Shown: positions 8,499 to 17,173 of the stretch, one piece after another | How the letters are laid out: each line of letters begins with the position of its first letter | How positions within the stretch are numbered: position 1 is the first letter of the stretch | Assembly (NCBI GenBank): GCA_963665915.2 | Contig: CAXXSG010000003.1 | Span: 124,001-188,000 of the forward strand | Direction: 5' to 3' | DNA: 64,000 nt | DNA from: JAFGRU01 sp963665915 | GTDB taxonomy: Bacteria > Desulfobacterota > Desulfuromonadia > Desulfuromonadales > JAAYDE01 | The notes under the pieces: generated by a model | Seen by the model: only the letters and a program-made list of their open reading frames with translations | Told to the model about the DNA's origin: nothing | Database searches by the model: none | Translations under genes and position numbers: made by a program

Positions 8499-9725
8499 TT
8501 AGGTTCGGGCCATTGCTTCCACCGGGGTAAACCTTGCGGCTTTGAGCGCTGGATAGAGGCTGACGAGAACTCCGAGGATAAAGACCACCAGGTTGGCGAT
8601 GACGATATCCCTGGTTATGATAACGGGAAAGATCATCCTCGACATGCCGACGTATTCGAGCCCGTCGGAGAGGGCCGAAAGGTCGATGCCGTTGCGAGCC
8701 AGTAGCGCCACGCTTGCCAGGCCGAGGATACTTCCGATGATCTGACCAATGAGGAGGAGCAGGAACGATTCGGTTAGAACCTGCATGACAATCCAGCCGG
8801 GCTTCATACCCAAGGCTTTGAGAAGGCCGAACTCACGGACCCTTTCAAATACTGCCATGAGAATGGTGTTGACGATGCCGAAGCCCATGGCGATGAAGAT
8901 GATGATAAACCAGATGAATATAAAGCCGTCATAAAGCTCCATGACCGCCGTGACGAACGGCAATAGATCGAGCCAGGAGTCTACTTCAAGCGCATCCGAA
9001 GCGGGAAGTTTGTCCTTCAAAGCCTGAGCGATTGTCTTCGCGTCGGTCTTTTCGGGGAGGAGAATGGATATCTCGGAAATCCCCTGGTCCAGTTCCAGCA
9101 TCGTGCGGGCGGTATCCAGATTGACGAAAACAAACTGTTTTTCGGTGACTTCCAGTTCCGCGTGAAAAATTCCGGTGATGCGGAAAGCACGGGAAGCGGT
9201 ATCGTTGTTGGCATCCTGCGACATGAGGACCAGTTTTTTCCCGAGGCCGGTTTTGAATTTTTCCGCCAGGGCTTTTCCTATGAGAATTCCATTCCGGTCT
9301 TCCAACTGCAGGAAGCGGCCTTCGGTCACGGCACTCCCGACAAAAGAGACCTTTGCTTCCCGGGGCGGATCGATACCGACCAAGGTGATCCCTGCGGAAT
9401 GACGGGCATTTCCGGCAACCGCGTAAACCCGGATTCGCTGCGCCCAGTGAGCGTTCTGGGGCAGGGACTCCGTCAGGGTTTGCTCCAGTTGCTGCGGGTG
9501 CGGAATGCTGTTTCCGACCACCGGGTCGTTACGATATCCCTGCTGATGAATCTGGATATGGCCGGTCAGGTTGGCAATACCGTTGCGCACCATCTGGTCG
9601 GAAACCCCACGCATCAGGGCGCCCAGAAAAACCATGCTCCATACCCCGATGATGACCGCGGTCAGGAGTACCAGGGTCCTTTTCGGGTTTCTCCAGAGGT
9701 TGCGCCAGGCGAGCTGAAAAAACAT
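8499..9725 (-). CDS. FtsX/LolE-type ABC permease
   Basis: The protein has 408 residues with the MacB/LolCE layout: an N-terminal membrane helix after LAWRNLWRNPKRTLVLLTAVIIG, a periplasmic domain of about 230 residues ('GHIQIHQQGYRNDPVVGN', 'FRITGIFHAELEVTEKQFVFVNL'), then three helices (from about 275, 'GFIFIWFIIIFIAMGFGIVNTILMAVFERVREFGLLKALG', to the end). It ends in ARFTPVEAMART, the typical FtsX C-terminus. It is homologous to the permease upstream and the two probably form a heterodimer like LolC/LolE. The family extracts lipoproteins or lipids from the inner membrane. Confidence 0.86.
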   Translation of the reverse strand: MFFQLAWRNLWRNPKRTLVLLTAVIIGVWSMVFLGALMRGVSDQMVRNGIANLTGHIQIHQQGYRNDPVVGNSIPHPQQLEQTLTESLPQNAHWAQRIRVYAVAGNARHSAGITLVGIDPPREAKVSFVGSAVTEGRFLQLEDRNGILIGKALAEKFKTGLGKKLVLMSQDANNDTASRAFRITGIFHAELEVTEKQFVFVNLDTARTMLELDQGISEISILLPEKTDAKTIAQALKDKLPASDALEVDSWLDLLPFVTAVMELYDGFIFIWFIIIFIAMGFGIVNTILMAVFERVREFGLLKALGMKPGWIVMQVLTESFLLLLIGQIIGSILGLASVALLARNGIDLSALSDGLEYVGMSRMIFPVIITRDIVIANLVVFILGVLVSLYPALKAARFTPVEAMART

Positions 9726-9957
9726 ATTGATCTCGTTAAAAAATCAGGCTAATAGCCTGAAGACCGAAGGCTGAAGGGAAAATCGCTAAGGATGCGAAGC
9801 ACCCCGAGGAAAACACAGCCTTAGTGACAAATGCCGGTTTTTCCCTAACAGTCCCAAAACTTAAAACTAAGATCCGTTTTTCTCTGCGTTCTCCGCGTTC
9901 TCGGCGGTAAAAAGGTTTTCAGGTTTTCCTAATAGCCTTCAGTCTGAATCCCTGAAT
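9726..9957. repeat. Intergenic spacer with dispersed-repeat-like phrases
   Basis: This is 232 bases between two permease genes of one transcript. It contains CTCTGCGTTCTCCGCGTTCTCGGCGGTAAAA (9875-9908), a phrase I recognise as a dispersed extragenic repeat in deltaproteobacterial genomes. It also holds two related CTAATAGCCT... segments, near 9748 and 9930. No gene or terminator is evident, so the spacer looks like a repeat insertion that splits an otherwise tight operon. Confidence 0.4.
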
Positions 9958-11202
9958 CTATTTATTTGCCGCCATGGCTTCCACCGGTTCCAAATGCCGA
10001 ACCTTGTGGGCCGGGTAGAGAGCTGTCAGCAGGGTGATGACCAGAACGATGCCGGCACCGATCAGGATTGAGAGGAGCGAAAGTTGTGGATACATCCGTT
10101 CGGGCAGCCCGAACTGCTGAAGCATCTCCCCGGTTCCGGAAATCACGAGACCATGGACCTCGAAATAGGCCGTCACCAAGCTTCCCAAAACGATGCCGAT
10201 AACGATCCCCACCAGGGTCATGGAACTCGATTCAATCAGTAGAAGTCGGCTCAGCCTCCCGGGCGTAGCGCCCACCGCCAGAAGGACACCGAATTCCCGT
10301 GTCCTCTCGAAGAGCACCATTAAAAATGTGTTGAGGATGCTGAAGGCTACCACAATGATCAGAATGAAATACATAATGAAGCCGCTGACGAGGTCCATTT
10401 TGATGCTTTGCAGAACGCCCGGCATCAGTTCCGACCAGTCGAGGACCGTCAGAGCTTTTGACTGCCCGCTGTCTGCGATTTCCTTCTGCAGGGCTTTGCG
10501 GATTTGCGGGATATTGTCCAGGGCATCGGCCAGTACGACAATTTCGTGAACCGCCTCTCCCATGGAAAAAGTTTCCTGGAAAGTGGCAAGCGGCATGTAC
10601 AGGGTGTTGCGGTCGAACTCGTCCTGTCCGGATCGGAATATTCCCCGCACGGTGACCACCGTGGCAGCGGCGGACCCGTCCCGCCCCTGGCCCAGCAGGG
10701 TGAGTTCGTCGCCGAGACCGATTTTGAGATTTCTGGCCAGGAGATTGCCGACTAGTGCGGTATTTGGATCCGAGTTGTCAAGATAATCCCCTTCGCGGAC
10801 GAAGTCCCTGATGCGGGAAACCGAGCTTTCCTTTGTGGGATCGATCCCGGTGACAAGGGCGCCGTAGGTCCTGTTCGCGGAGGCTGTGAGGGCGAAGGCC
10901 TGGCCCCTGGAAGTGAAGGTGGCCACATTCGGGATATTGCCCAGCCCTGCCATTATGGAATCGGGGTTCGGGACCACCTGGCGCATCTCGCGGTCTTCAT
11001 TGTAGTCCCTGGCCTGGACCTGAAGATGTCCGGTGTGGACCTTGACGACGGCGTCGATCATGGTTTCGTAGGAACCGAACTGCCAGGAGAGCATGAAAAC
11101 CAGCAAAAGGGAGGCAAAGGCGATAGCGGAAATGGTGAGGATGGAACGGCGCGGATTTCTCCAGATGTTCCGCCAGGCCATTTTCGCATCCAGAGACAGC
11201 AT
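9958..11202 (-). CDS. FtsX/LolC-type ABC permease
   Basis: The protein has 414 residues. The N-terminal segment KMAWRNIWRNPRRSILTISAIAFASLLLVFMLSWQ contains the first helix. The long periplasmic domain includes 'GHLQVQARDYNEDREMRQVV' and 'GDELTLLGQGRDGSAAATVVTVRGIFRSGQDEFD'. Three C-terminal helices follow 'FIMYFILIIVVAFSILNTFLMVLFERTREFGVLLAVGATP', and the tail is VRHLEPVEAMAANK. It starts 6 bases beyond the stop of the LolA-like gene, so the two are certainly cotranscribed. Together with the permease at 8499 and the ATPase at 7786 it would make a Lol-type complex handing lipidic cargo to the LolA-like carrier. Confidence 0.86.
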   Translation of the reverse strand: MLSLDAKMAWRNIWRNPRRSILTISAIAFASLLLVFMLSWQFGSYETMIDAVVKVHTGHLQVQARDYNEDREMRQVVPNPDSIMAGLGNIPNVATFTSRGQAFALTASANRTYGALVTGIDPTKESSVSRIRDFVREGDYLDNSDPNTALVGNLLARNLKIGLGDELTLLGQGRDGSAAATVVTVRGIFRSGQDEFDRNTLYMPLATFQETFSMGEAVHEIVVLADALDNIPQIRKALQKEIADSGQSKALTVLDWSELMPGVLQSIKMDLVSGFIMYFILIIVVAFSILNTFLMVLFERTREFGVLLAVGATPGRLSRLLLIESSSMTLVGIVIGIVLGSLVTAYFEVHGLVISGTGEMLQQFGLPERMYPQLSLLSILIGAGIVLVITLLTALYPAHKVRHLEPVEAMAANK

Positions 11203-11207
11203 CTGCG

Positions 11208-12032
11208 CTACCTCCGGAGATTTTTCAGAGAGGAGCGGGTGAAAATGTCGGCCGGGAGATCCTCGTCAAAGGAGAGTTCGTGATAATTGAGCAGCGTGTA
11301 CTCATCCGTCATCCCGGCTTTCTGCATTTTCCAGATCTTGGGGAACAGGCGTCCTCCGAGCATCTGGATGTCCTCGCTGGTCAAACTCTTTACCAGCTTC
11401 AGATCTTCATCGTAGAATTCCTCGGCCAGGAGAATATGGTCCTCCCGGATCAGGAGCTTCTGCATTCCCCACACTACCGGTGCTTCTGGATGGGGTATCG
11501 ACTCGATGATGTATACTTTCATTCCCTCATGCAAGTCTGTGCCGGCCAAACGGTGCGTGTAGTCTTCAAGGATACTATCGGACTTGGCCAGATCGTTGTT
11601 GGAGAAGTCGGAACCCATCCAGCTCTGGGACATCATGGAGGGCGGGATCTTGATGGTGCGGTTGACCTTGGGGTTGAAGGTCCACATCTCCTTTCCCCTT
11701 TTCAGGGTGGCGTTTCCGCGATCCTTGGCAGGGGCGAGAATGGTGAAGAGGCTGTCCTTCTGGCCCCGGGTCCAGCCCTTGATGGTCATAACCCGCTCCC
11801 AGCTGGGGCGATGGATGGTCATGTCCACCGTGGAGGTGGAAGCTTTGCCGCGGTAATAGTCGATCGAGGCCTGGACGATTTTCCCGGCATCTTCCGGTGA
11901 GAGCTCTTCGGCAAGGGCGTGATTTGCGTTCAAGGTCAGAGGTATGGAGAGAGTTGCGATGAGCGAAGCAAGGCAAAAGTATTTTGCCATAACCTGTGTC
12001 AATTTCCCCTTTTTGGGCAGGGATAGCAACAA
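11208..12032 (-). CDS. LolA-like outer membrane lipoprotein-sorting protein
   Basis: The protein has 274 residues. A signal peptide ends near NHALAEE, followed by 'GKIVQASIDYYRGKASTSTVDMTIHRPSWERVMTIKGWTRG', 'KEMWTFNPKVNRTIKIPPSMM' and 'VWGMQKLLIREDHILLAEEFYDEDLKLVK'. These are hallmark sequences of the periplasmic 'outer membrane lipoprotein-sorting protein' family, whose unclosed beta-barrel fold carries acyl chains as LolA and LolB do. The start is the TTG at 12032, preceded by CCGGAGGTTGAC (strong Shine-Dalgarno at 5 bases); an ATG at 11990 would give a shorter signal peptide with a poorer site. It is the first gene of the cluster and probably the soluble shuttle between the ABC complex and the outer membrane. 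Confidence 0.85.
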   Translation of the reverse strand: MLLSLPKKGKLTQVMAKYFCLASLIATLSIPLTLNANHALAEELSPEDAGKIVQASIDYYRGKASTSTVDMTIHRPSWERVMTIKGWTRGQKDSLFTILAPAKDRGNATLKRGKEMWTFNPKVNRTIKIPPSMMSQSWMGSDFSNNDLAKSDSILEDYTHRLAGTDLHEGMKVYIIESIPHPEAPVVWGMQKLLIREDHILLAEEFYDEDLKLVKSLTSEDIQMLGGRLFPKIWKMQKAGMTDEYTLLNYHELSFDEDLPADIFTRSSLKNLRR

Positions 12033-12292
12033 GTCAACCTCCGGTGGTTGAGCAGCCGACTGAATGAGTTATTTATTATACACCACTTTAATATTTGTGC
12101 GAGGAGACGGTTGGTATTTCAGAAAAACAAAATTAACCAATTTTTTGGACAATTTCTGAACTTATTCGTTGTATTAAGTGTCTGACTGATTGAATTGGAT
12201 CCTTTTCGGGATAAACTTTGGTTTTATTGTGAAATTGTAAACTCGGCCTATTCTCCGGGTTATAAATACCTGAAATGGAAAGGAGCAACTGT

Positions 12293-13936
12293 ATGGGATT
12301 TTCGGTCAGCCCTGATGGGGAAAAATTTCCGGTTCCGGTTGAAAAGGACTATGCGGATGAATTTGCGAGACTTGAAAAACTGGCCGCCGAGAAGAGGAAT
12401 GAGGGCTATGAAATAGTGGTTGTCATGGGCCTTGGTTTTGTCGGCGCCGTCATGGCCGGTGTGGTTGCTGATTCGACCGATAAAGAGAGCGGCAGGCCGG
12501 GCAAGTTCGTTATCGGTATGCAGCGGCCGAGCCCGAGAAGTTTCTGGAAAATCCCGCTTTTCAATCGCGGTGTCTGCCCGGTCAAGGCTGAAGACCCCGA
12601 GGTGGCCGAGATCATCCAACGCTGCGTGGTTGAAAAGAAGAATCTGATTGCCACCTATACCTATGATGCTCTTAAACTGGCGGATGTGCTGGTTGTTGAC
12701 GTCCAATGTGATTTTATCAAACAGGAACTGGGGAATCTCAGCTCCGGTTACGCCGACATCAGTGCCCTGGAGGACAGTTTTAAAGTCATGGGGGAAAAGA
12801 TATCGCCGGAATGCCTGGTTCTGATCGAAACCACAGTGCCCCCTGGAACTACCGAGTATGTGGCCTACCCGACGATCAAAAAAGCCTTTCGCAAACGGGG
12901 CATCGAAAGCGAGCCGCTTCTTTCCCACAGCTATGAGAGGGTCATGCCGGGTAAAGAGTATGTCCGTTCGGTGCGCGATTTCTGGAGAGTCTGCAGCGGC
13001 ACCAATGCCGAAAGCCGGAAACGGGTCGAGAAGTTCCTCAGGGATGTTCTCAATACGGATGAGTTTCCATTGACAGTTCTGGAACGTCCCATGGAGAGCG
13101 AAACCTGCAAGATCGTCGAGAACAGCTATCGGGCCACGATTCTTGCGTTTCTTCATGAATGGAGCGTGTTTGCGGAAACCAATGGTGTCGACCTGATCAA
13201 GGTCATCGAGGCCATCAAGGTGCGCCCCACCCACAGCAACATGATTTTTCCCGGGCCGGGGATCGGTGGCTACTGCCTGCCCAAGGACGGTGGCCTGGGG
13301 CTTTGGGCCAACAAGCATCTGATGGGTTTTGAAAACGACATCTTCAAAATTACACCTGAAGCGATCAATATTAACGACACCAGGGGCTTGCACGCTGCTA
13401 AGCTGGTCAGGGATGCCCTCCGCAACATGGGCAAGATCGTGGCGGCATCTCAGGTTGCGGTTCTCGGTGCTTCCTACCGTGAGGATGTGGGCGATACCCG
13501 CTACAGCGGTTCGGAAATCGTGGTTCGCAAGCTGACTGAGATGGGGGCCGAGGTTCGTGCCCATGACCCCTATGTAGAGCACTGGTGGGAGCTGGAAAAG
13601 CAGGATACTTACCCGGCAACAGGTTTGAGCTGGGCACGTTTCTTCCGTAATCAGGACGAGCTTCAGAATTTCAAAATGGTCAACGATCTCGAGGAGGGGT
13701 TGCGGGATGCCGAGGCGGTGGTCTTTGCCGTCCGCCATAAGCCCTATCTTGGCCTGGAACCTGACGAGGTTGTGAATATGGCCGGTGGACCCCTGGCTGT
13801 GATCGATTGCTTCGGGATCCTGAGTGATTTTCAGATCGAACGCTATTTTGAGCTGGGGTGTGAAGTCAAGGCCCTTGGCCGCGGACATGTCCAACGCATC
13901 AAGGACAAAGTCCGGAAAAGAGAAAAGCAAGGTTAA
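12293..13936 (+). CDS. Nucleotide-sugar dehydrogenase (UDP-glucose/GDP-mannose dehydrogenase family), long form
   Basis: The protein has 547 residues. An NAD-binding motif, GLGFVGAVMAGVVADS, lies near residue 46. The middle domain has 'IETTVPPGTTEYV', and the catalytic Cys is in GPGIGGYCLPKD. The C-terminal UDP-binding domain follows ('VAVLGASYREDVGDTRYSGSEIVVRKL'). The reaction is a two-step oxidation of a nucleotide-sugar C6 alcohol to the uronate. It is about 100 residues longer than usual, with an N-terminal extension of some 40 residues and insertions such as 'DKESGRPGKFVIGMQRPSPRSFWKIP' after the first helix. I choose ATG 12293 because GGAAAGGAGC stands 7 bases before it. No sugar-biosynthesis neighbours are present, so the substrate is open. 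Confidence 0.82.
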   Translation: MGFSVSPDGEKFPVPVEKDYADEFARLEKLAAEKRNEGYEIVVVMGLGFVGAVMAGVVADSTDKESGRPGKFVIGMQRPSPRSFWKIPLFNRGVCPVKAEDPEVAEIIQRCVVEKKNLIATYTYDALKLADVLVVDVQCDFIKQELGNLSSGYADISALEDSFKVMGEKISPECLVLIETTVPPGTTEYVAYPTIKKAFRKRGIESEPLLSHSYERVMPGKEYVRSVRDFWRVCSGTNAESRKRVEKFLRDVLNTDEFPLTVLERPMESETCKIVENSYRATILAFLHEWSVFAETNGVDLIKVIEAIKVRPTHSNMIFPGPGIGGYCLPKDGGLGLWANKHLMGFENDIFKITPEAININDTRGLHAAKLVRDALRNMGKIVAASQVAVLGASYREDVGDTRYSGSEIVVRKLTEMGAEVRAHDPYVEHWWELEKQDTYPATGLSWARFFRNQDELQNFKMVNDLEEGLRDAEAVVFAVRHKPYLGLEPDEVVNMAGGPLAVIDCFGILSDFQIERYFELGCEVKALGRGHVQRIKDKVRKREKQG

Positions 13937-13989
13937 ATCAATTCATCTCGCTTCCGAAACTCATTAACCTCTGTAAATTTCGTGAAAAA

Positions 13990-14032
13990 CAAAAAGCCCG
14001 GAAAGCCAACATTTGGCTTTTCCGGGCTTTTT
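13990..14032. terminator. Bidirectional intrinsic terminator
   Basis: AAAAAGCCCGGAAAGCCA and TGGCTTTTCCGGGCTTTTT form a long stem with a one-base bulge and a short loop. A-rich and T-rich flanks lie on both sides, so it can end the plus-strand dehydrogenase transcript and the minus-strand DtxR transcript. Confidence 0.88.
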
Positions 14033-14049
14033 ACATGGTTTTTGATTCG

Positions 14050-14559
14050 TTATTTGTGGGCTTTGTGCTCCTGCTCGCAATTGGCAAGGCATTGCTCGCA
14101 TTTTTTCCAGTCCGGTTTTTCAGATTTGCGATGCGCCAGAAAGTGCTCCAGCCAGTCGGAACGGGTCCTGGGGCAGGTGTTGACGAAGTCGACAAAACTG
14201 ACCAGCTTTTCAAGGGACTCGGGATCAATGGCGTGTTCCATGCGGCATGCCGTAGCCTCGGCTGTTTCGGGGTCGACCTGGAGAATATTCAGAAGAAAAT
14301 CCCGCAGAACGGTGTGCCGCCGCTGAATGTCATTTGCCAGCCTGGTCCCTTTGGATGTGAGGGTTATGAAGCTGTATGGGGAATAGTTGATGTAACCCTT
14401 TTCCATGAGGACTTTAAGCGCGCCTGTAACCGAACCCGGCTTAATCCCCAGTCTGTCGGCTATATCTTTGGTCCTGGCCACCTTGTTGGTTTTTTCCAGG
14501 TCCAGAATGGTTTCCAGGTAATCTTCCATGCTTTCCGAAAGGCCGGAATCTTTTTTCAT
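14050..14559 (-). CDS. DtxR/MntR-family metal-dependent repressor
   Basis: The protein has 169 residues. The N-terminal winged helix (SMEDYLETILDLEKTNKVARTKDIADRLGIKPGSVTGALKVLMEKGYI) is followed by the metal-sensing dimerisation domain ('HTVLRDFLLNILQVDPETAEATACRMEHAIDPESLEKLVSFVDF'). The residues C..E..H in TACRMEH are metal ligands in this family. A C-terminal Cys-rich tail (WKKCEQCLANCEQEHKAHK) is added, with a CxxC that could bind Fe or Zn. The gene is divergent from feoAB with about 150 bases between them, so it almost certainly represses feo when Fe(II) or Mn(II) is plentiful. Confidence 0.87.
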   Translation of the reverse strand: MKKDSGLSESMEDYLETILDLEKTNKVARTKDIADRLGIKPGSVTGALKVLMEKGYINYSPYSFITLTSKGTRLANDIQRRHTVLRDFLLNILQVDPETAEATACRMEHAIDPESLEKLVSFVDFVNTCPRTRSDWLEHFLAHRKSEKPDWKKCEQCLANCEQEHKAHK

Positions 14560-14637
14560 ATCTCTTCTCCAGACTCCTAGATTAATTAAACAAAGAGTTC
14601 AAGTCAAACCCAAAAAAATAGAAATTCAAAAAAAGTA

Positions 14638-14666
14638 TTGACCTCCATTTATTTTTAGGGTAAACA
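14638..14666 (+). promoter_or_regulatory. Putative feo promoter
   Basis: TTGACC (14638-14643), a 17-base spacer and TAAACA (14661-14666) form a plausible sigma-70 promoter 44 bases ahead of the feoA start. The overlapping AT-rich TTTTTAGGGTAAAC sequence contains a half-site resembling the DtxR-type TTAGG...operators. This is inference from position and pattern only. Confidence 0.4.
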
Positions 14667-14709
14667 AAATAAAAATTAATTTAAAAACAATTTTAGGAGA
14701 GACTAACTT

Positions 14710-14946
14710 ATGAGAGAAATAAATATGCGGCAGATGAAGGTCAACCAGTCGGGAATTGTTTCCGCTGTCAAGGTCAGCGGGGAATTGGGCAGAAGAATTC
14801 GCGATATGGGGCTGCTCCCGGGCACCGAGGTCCGGGTGCAGGGGCGAGCACCCCTTTACGATCCTGTTGCCCTCCGGCTTATGGGGTTTACCCTGACATT
14901 ACGTAACAGCGAGGCCGATTTCATTGAAGTGAAAGTGGAGGATTAA
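14710..14946 (+). CDS. feoA: FeoA-type SH3-like protein
   Basis: The protein has 78 residues. 'SGELGRRIRDMGLLPGTEVRVQGRAPLYDPVALRLMGFTLTLRNSEADFIEV' is the FeoA SH3-like core with its conserved MGLLPG turn. FeoA is a small cytoplasmic protein needed for FeoB ferrous-iron uptake. It has a good Shine-Dalgarno (TTAGGAGAGAC) and ends 3 bases before feoB starts, so translation is probably coupled. Confidence 0.93.
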   Translation: MREINMRQMKVNQSGIVSAVKVSGELGRRIRDMGLLPGTEVRVQGRAPLYDPVALRLMGFTLTLRNSEADFIEVKVED

Positions 14947-14949
14947 TAA

Positions 14950-17172
14950 ATGAGTGCAACCATTGCTCTGGCTGGAAACCCGAACTCAGGGAAGACAACC
15001 TTGTTCAACGCGCTTACCGGCGCCCGGCAGCATGTCGGAAACTATCCCGGCGTTACCGTTGAAAAGAAAGAAGGCTCTTATGTTGAAAATGGTTCCAAGA
15101 TCAATATTGTGGATCTTCCAGGAACCTATTCCTTAACGGCCTACTCTCTGGAAGAAGTGGTGGCCCGTGATTACCTGGTCAAAGAAAAACCGGCTACGGT
15201 TATCAACATCGTCGACGCCTCTAATCTCGAGCGAAACCTTTACCTGACTTTGCAGTTCATGGAACTCGGCATCCCCATCTGCATAGCCCTCAACATGATG
15301 GATGTGGCCAAGGGGAGAGGGATCGAGATCGATTGCGGAAAATTGTCCCAGGTCCTGGGTGTTCCGGTCCTTCCGACCGTAGCCCGTAGCGGGGAAGGGA
15401 AAAAAGAGCTGATTGATGCCGCTTCCCGGCAGATGGTGGGGAAAAAAAGGCCGGAACCCCTGCAGATTTCCTACGGTGAGGATATCGACAACACCCTTAC
15501 CGAAATGGAAAAAAGAATTAATGCCGGCCATTTTCTGACTGATACCTATCCGGCCCGCTGGCTGGCCCTGAAATATCTCGAAAAGGACCAGCAGATACTT
15601 TCCCTTGGAGCGAGTACCGATCCGGAACTCTCACAGGACCTGGAAAAAATGGTGTCCTGGCTAAGCGGACATTTTTTCAAGACTCTGGATACGGACCCGG
15701 AAGCCGTCATTGCCGATCATCGCTACGGCTATATCAAATCGATTCTCAAGCAGGGTGTGATCCGGCATCGCATGAATCAGGACCGGCTCCATCTTTCCGA
15801 CAAGATTGACCGGGTTGTGACCAATCGTTTTGCCGGGCCCTTGATTATGATCGCCGTCGTTTACGGCCTCTATTATTTTACCTTTACCTACAGCGAAGTT
15901 CCCATCGGCTGGGTGGAAGGATTTTTCGGCTGGCTGGGAGGATTGGCTGAGACCCATATACCCGAAGGACTGATCAGGTCGATGGTTATATCCGGAGTAA
16001 TCGACGGTGTCGGCGGTGTGCTCGGCTTTGTTCCCCTGATCATGTTCATGTTTTTCGGCATATCCCTGCTGGAGGATTCCGGATATCTGGCCCGCGTGGC
16101 CTTCATGCTCGACCGGGTTTTCCGGATTTTCGGTCTCCATGGCAGTTCGGTCATGCCTTTTATAGTATCCGGAGGAATCGCCGGTGGTTGCGCCGTTCCC
16201 GGAGTCATGGCGGCGCGAACTCTGAAAAGCCCCAAAGAGCGGCTTGCTACCCTGTTGACGGCCCCGTTTATGAACTGCGGCGCCAAAATGCCGGTTTTCG
16301 CCCTTCTCGTAGCTGCTTTTTTTGCCGAAAATGAAGCTCGGGTCATGCTGCTTATTACACTCATCTCATGGGTCGGGGCTCTTTTGACCGCAAAACTGTT
16401 GCGCTCCACCATTATTCGGGGAGAATCGACTCCGTTTGTCATGGAACTTCCACCCTACCGGTTTCCGACTTTTCGTGGTTTGCTGATCCATACCTGGGAA
16501 AGAACCTGGCAGTATATCAAAAAGGCCGGAACCGTGATTCTGGGGATATCGATTGTGCTCTGGGCCATGATGACCTTCCCCGGTCTGCCTGAAAATCAGG
16601 CAGCGCAATTTGAAAGTCAGCGCCGGAATATTCTCGCCGTAGCGCCGGCTGCCATTGTGACTGAAATGGACAATGCCGAAGAGGCTTTGCCCCTGTCGGC
16701 CGAAGCCCAAATTGTCCAGGACAGAGTGCAGGTTGTTGACGCGCTGGAGGCGGAGGCTGCCCTGAAGTACTCGGTCGCCGGCCGTTTAGGAACTTCACTG
16801 GAAAGTGTCACGCGTTTGGCCGGCTTCGATTGGCGGACCAATATCGCTCTGGTCGGCGGGTTTGCGGCTAAGGAAATCGTCGTGTCGACCCTGGGTACGG
16901 CCTACTCGCTGGGAGAAGTCGACCCGGAGGAATTCGGATCTTTATCTGAGCGGCTGGCGAAATCGCCCGCATGGAGTCCTCTGACAGCCATGAGCCTGAT
17001 TATTTTCACGATTTTTTATGCACCTTGCTTTGTTGCGGTTGTCTGCATCGCCAGAGAGGCGGGTTCGTGGAAATGGGGAGCTTTTTCCATGGTATTCAAT
17101 ACTGCCCTCGCCTTTGGCCTGGCCGTGGCCGTATTTCAGGTCGGTTCGATGCTGAACGTTTTGGGAGGATAA
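14950..17172 (+). CDS. feoB: Ferrous iron transporter FeoB
   Basis: The protein has 740 residues. The N-terminal G domain carries G1 GNPNSGKTTLFNAL (residues 9-22), the G3 DLPG motif and G4 NMMD. A linker domain and a membrane domain with paired Gate repeats follow ('VIDGVGGVLGFVPLIMFMFFGISLLEDSGYLARVAFMLDR', 'GGCAVPGVMAARTL', 'TAPFMNCGAKMPVFALLVAAFF'). FeoB imports Fe(II) across the inner membrane, gated by GTP hydrolysis. An insertion of about 60 mainly soluble residues ('PENQAAQFESQRRNILAVAPAAIVTEMDNAEEALP...') sits between late helices and matches a loop found in long FeoB versions. Iron regulation by the adjacent DtxR-type protein is likely. Confidence 0.95.
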   Translation: MSATIALAGNPNSGKTTLFNALTGARQHVGNYPGVTVEKKEGSYVENGSKINIVDLPGTYSLTAYSLEEVVARDYLVKEKPATVINIVDASNLERNLYLTLQFMELGIPICIALNMMDVAKGRGIEIDCGKLSQVLGVPVLPTVARSGEGKKELIDAASRQMVGKKRPEPLQISYGEDIDNTLTEMEKRINAGHFLTDTYPARWLALKYLEKDQQILSLGASTDPELSQDLEKMVSWLSGHFFKTLDTDPEAVIADHRYGYIKSILKQGVIRHRMNQDRLHLSDKIDRVVTNRFAGPLIMIAVVYGLYYFTFTYSEVPIGWVEGFFGWLGGLAETHIPEGLIRSMVISGVIDGVGGVLGFVPLIMFMFFGISLLEDSGYLARVAFMLDRVFRIFGLHGSSVMPFIVSGGIAGGCAVPGVMAARTLKSPKERLATLLTAPFMNCGAKMPVFALLVAAFFAENEARVMLLITLISWVGALLTAKLLRSTIIRGESTPFVMELPPYRFPTFRGLLIHTWERTWQYIKKAGTVILGISIVLWAMMTFPGLPENQAAQFESQRRNILAVAPAAIVTEMDNAEEALPLSAEAQIVQDRVQVVDALEAEAALKYSVAGRLGTSLESVTRLAGFDWRTNIALVGGFAAKEIVVSTLGTAYSLGEVDPEEFGSLSERLAKSPAWSPLTAMSLIIFTIFYAPCFVAVVCIAREAGSWKWGAFSMVFNTALAFGLAVAVFQVGSMLNVLGG

Positions 17173-17173
17173 A

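Noticed and set aside
12260..13930. 556-codon minus-strand open frame opposite the nucleotide-sugar dehydrogenase
   Set aside because: The plus strand encodes a complete enzyme with all motifs. The antisense frame is rich in His, Asp and Gly, as expected from reverse reading of codon-biased DNA, and it matches no family.
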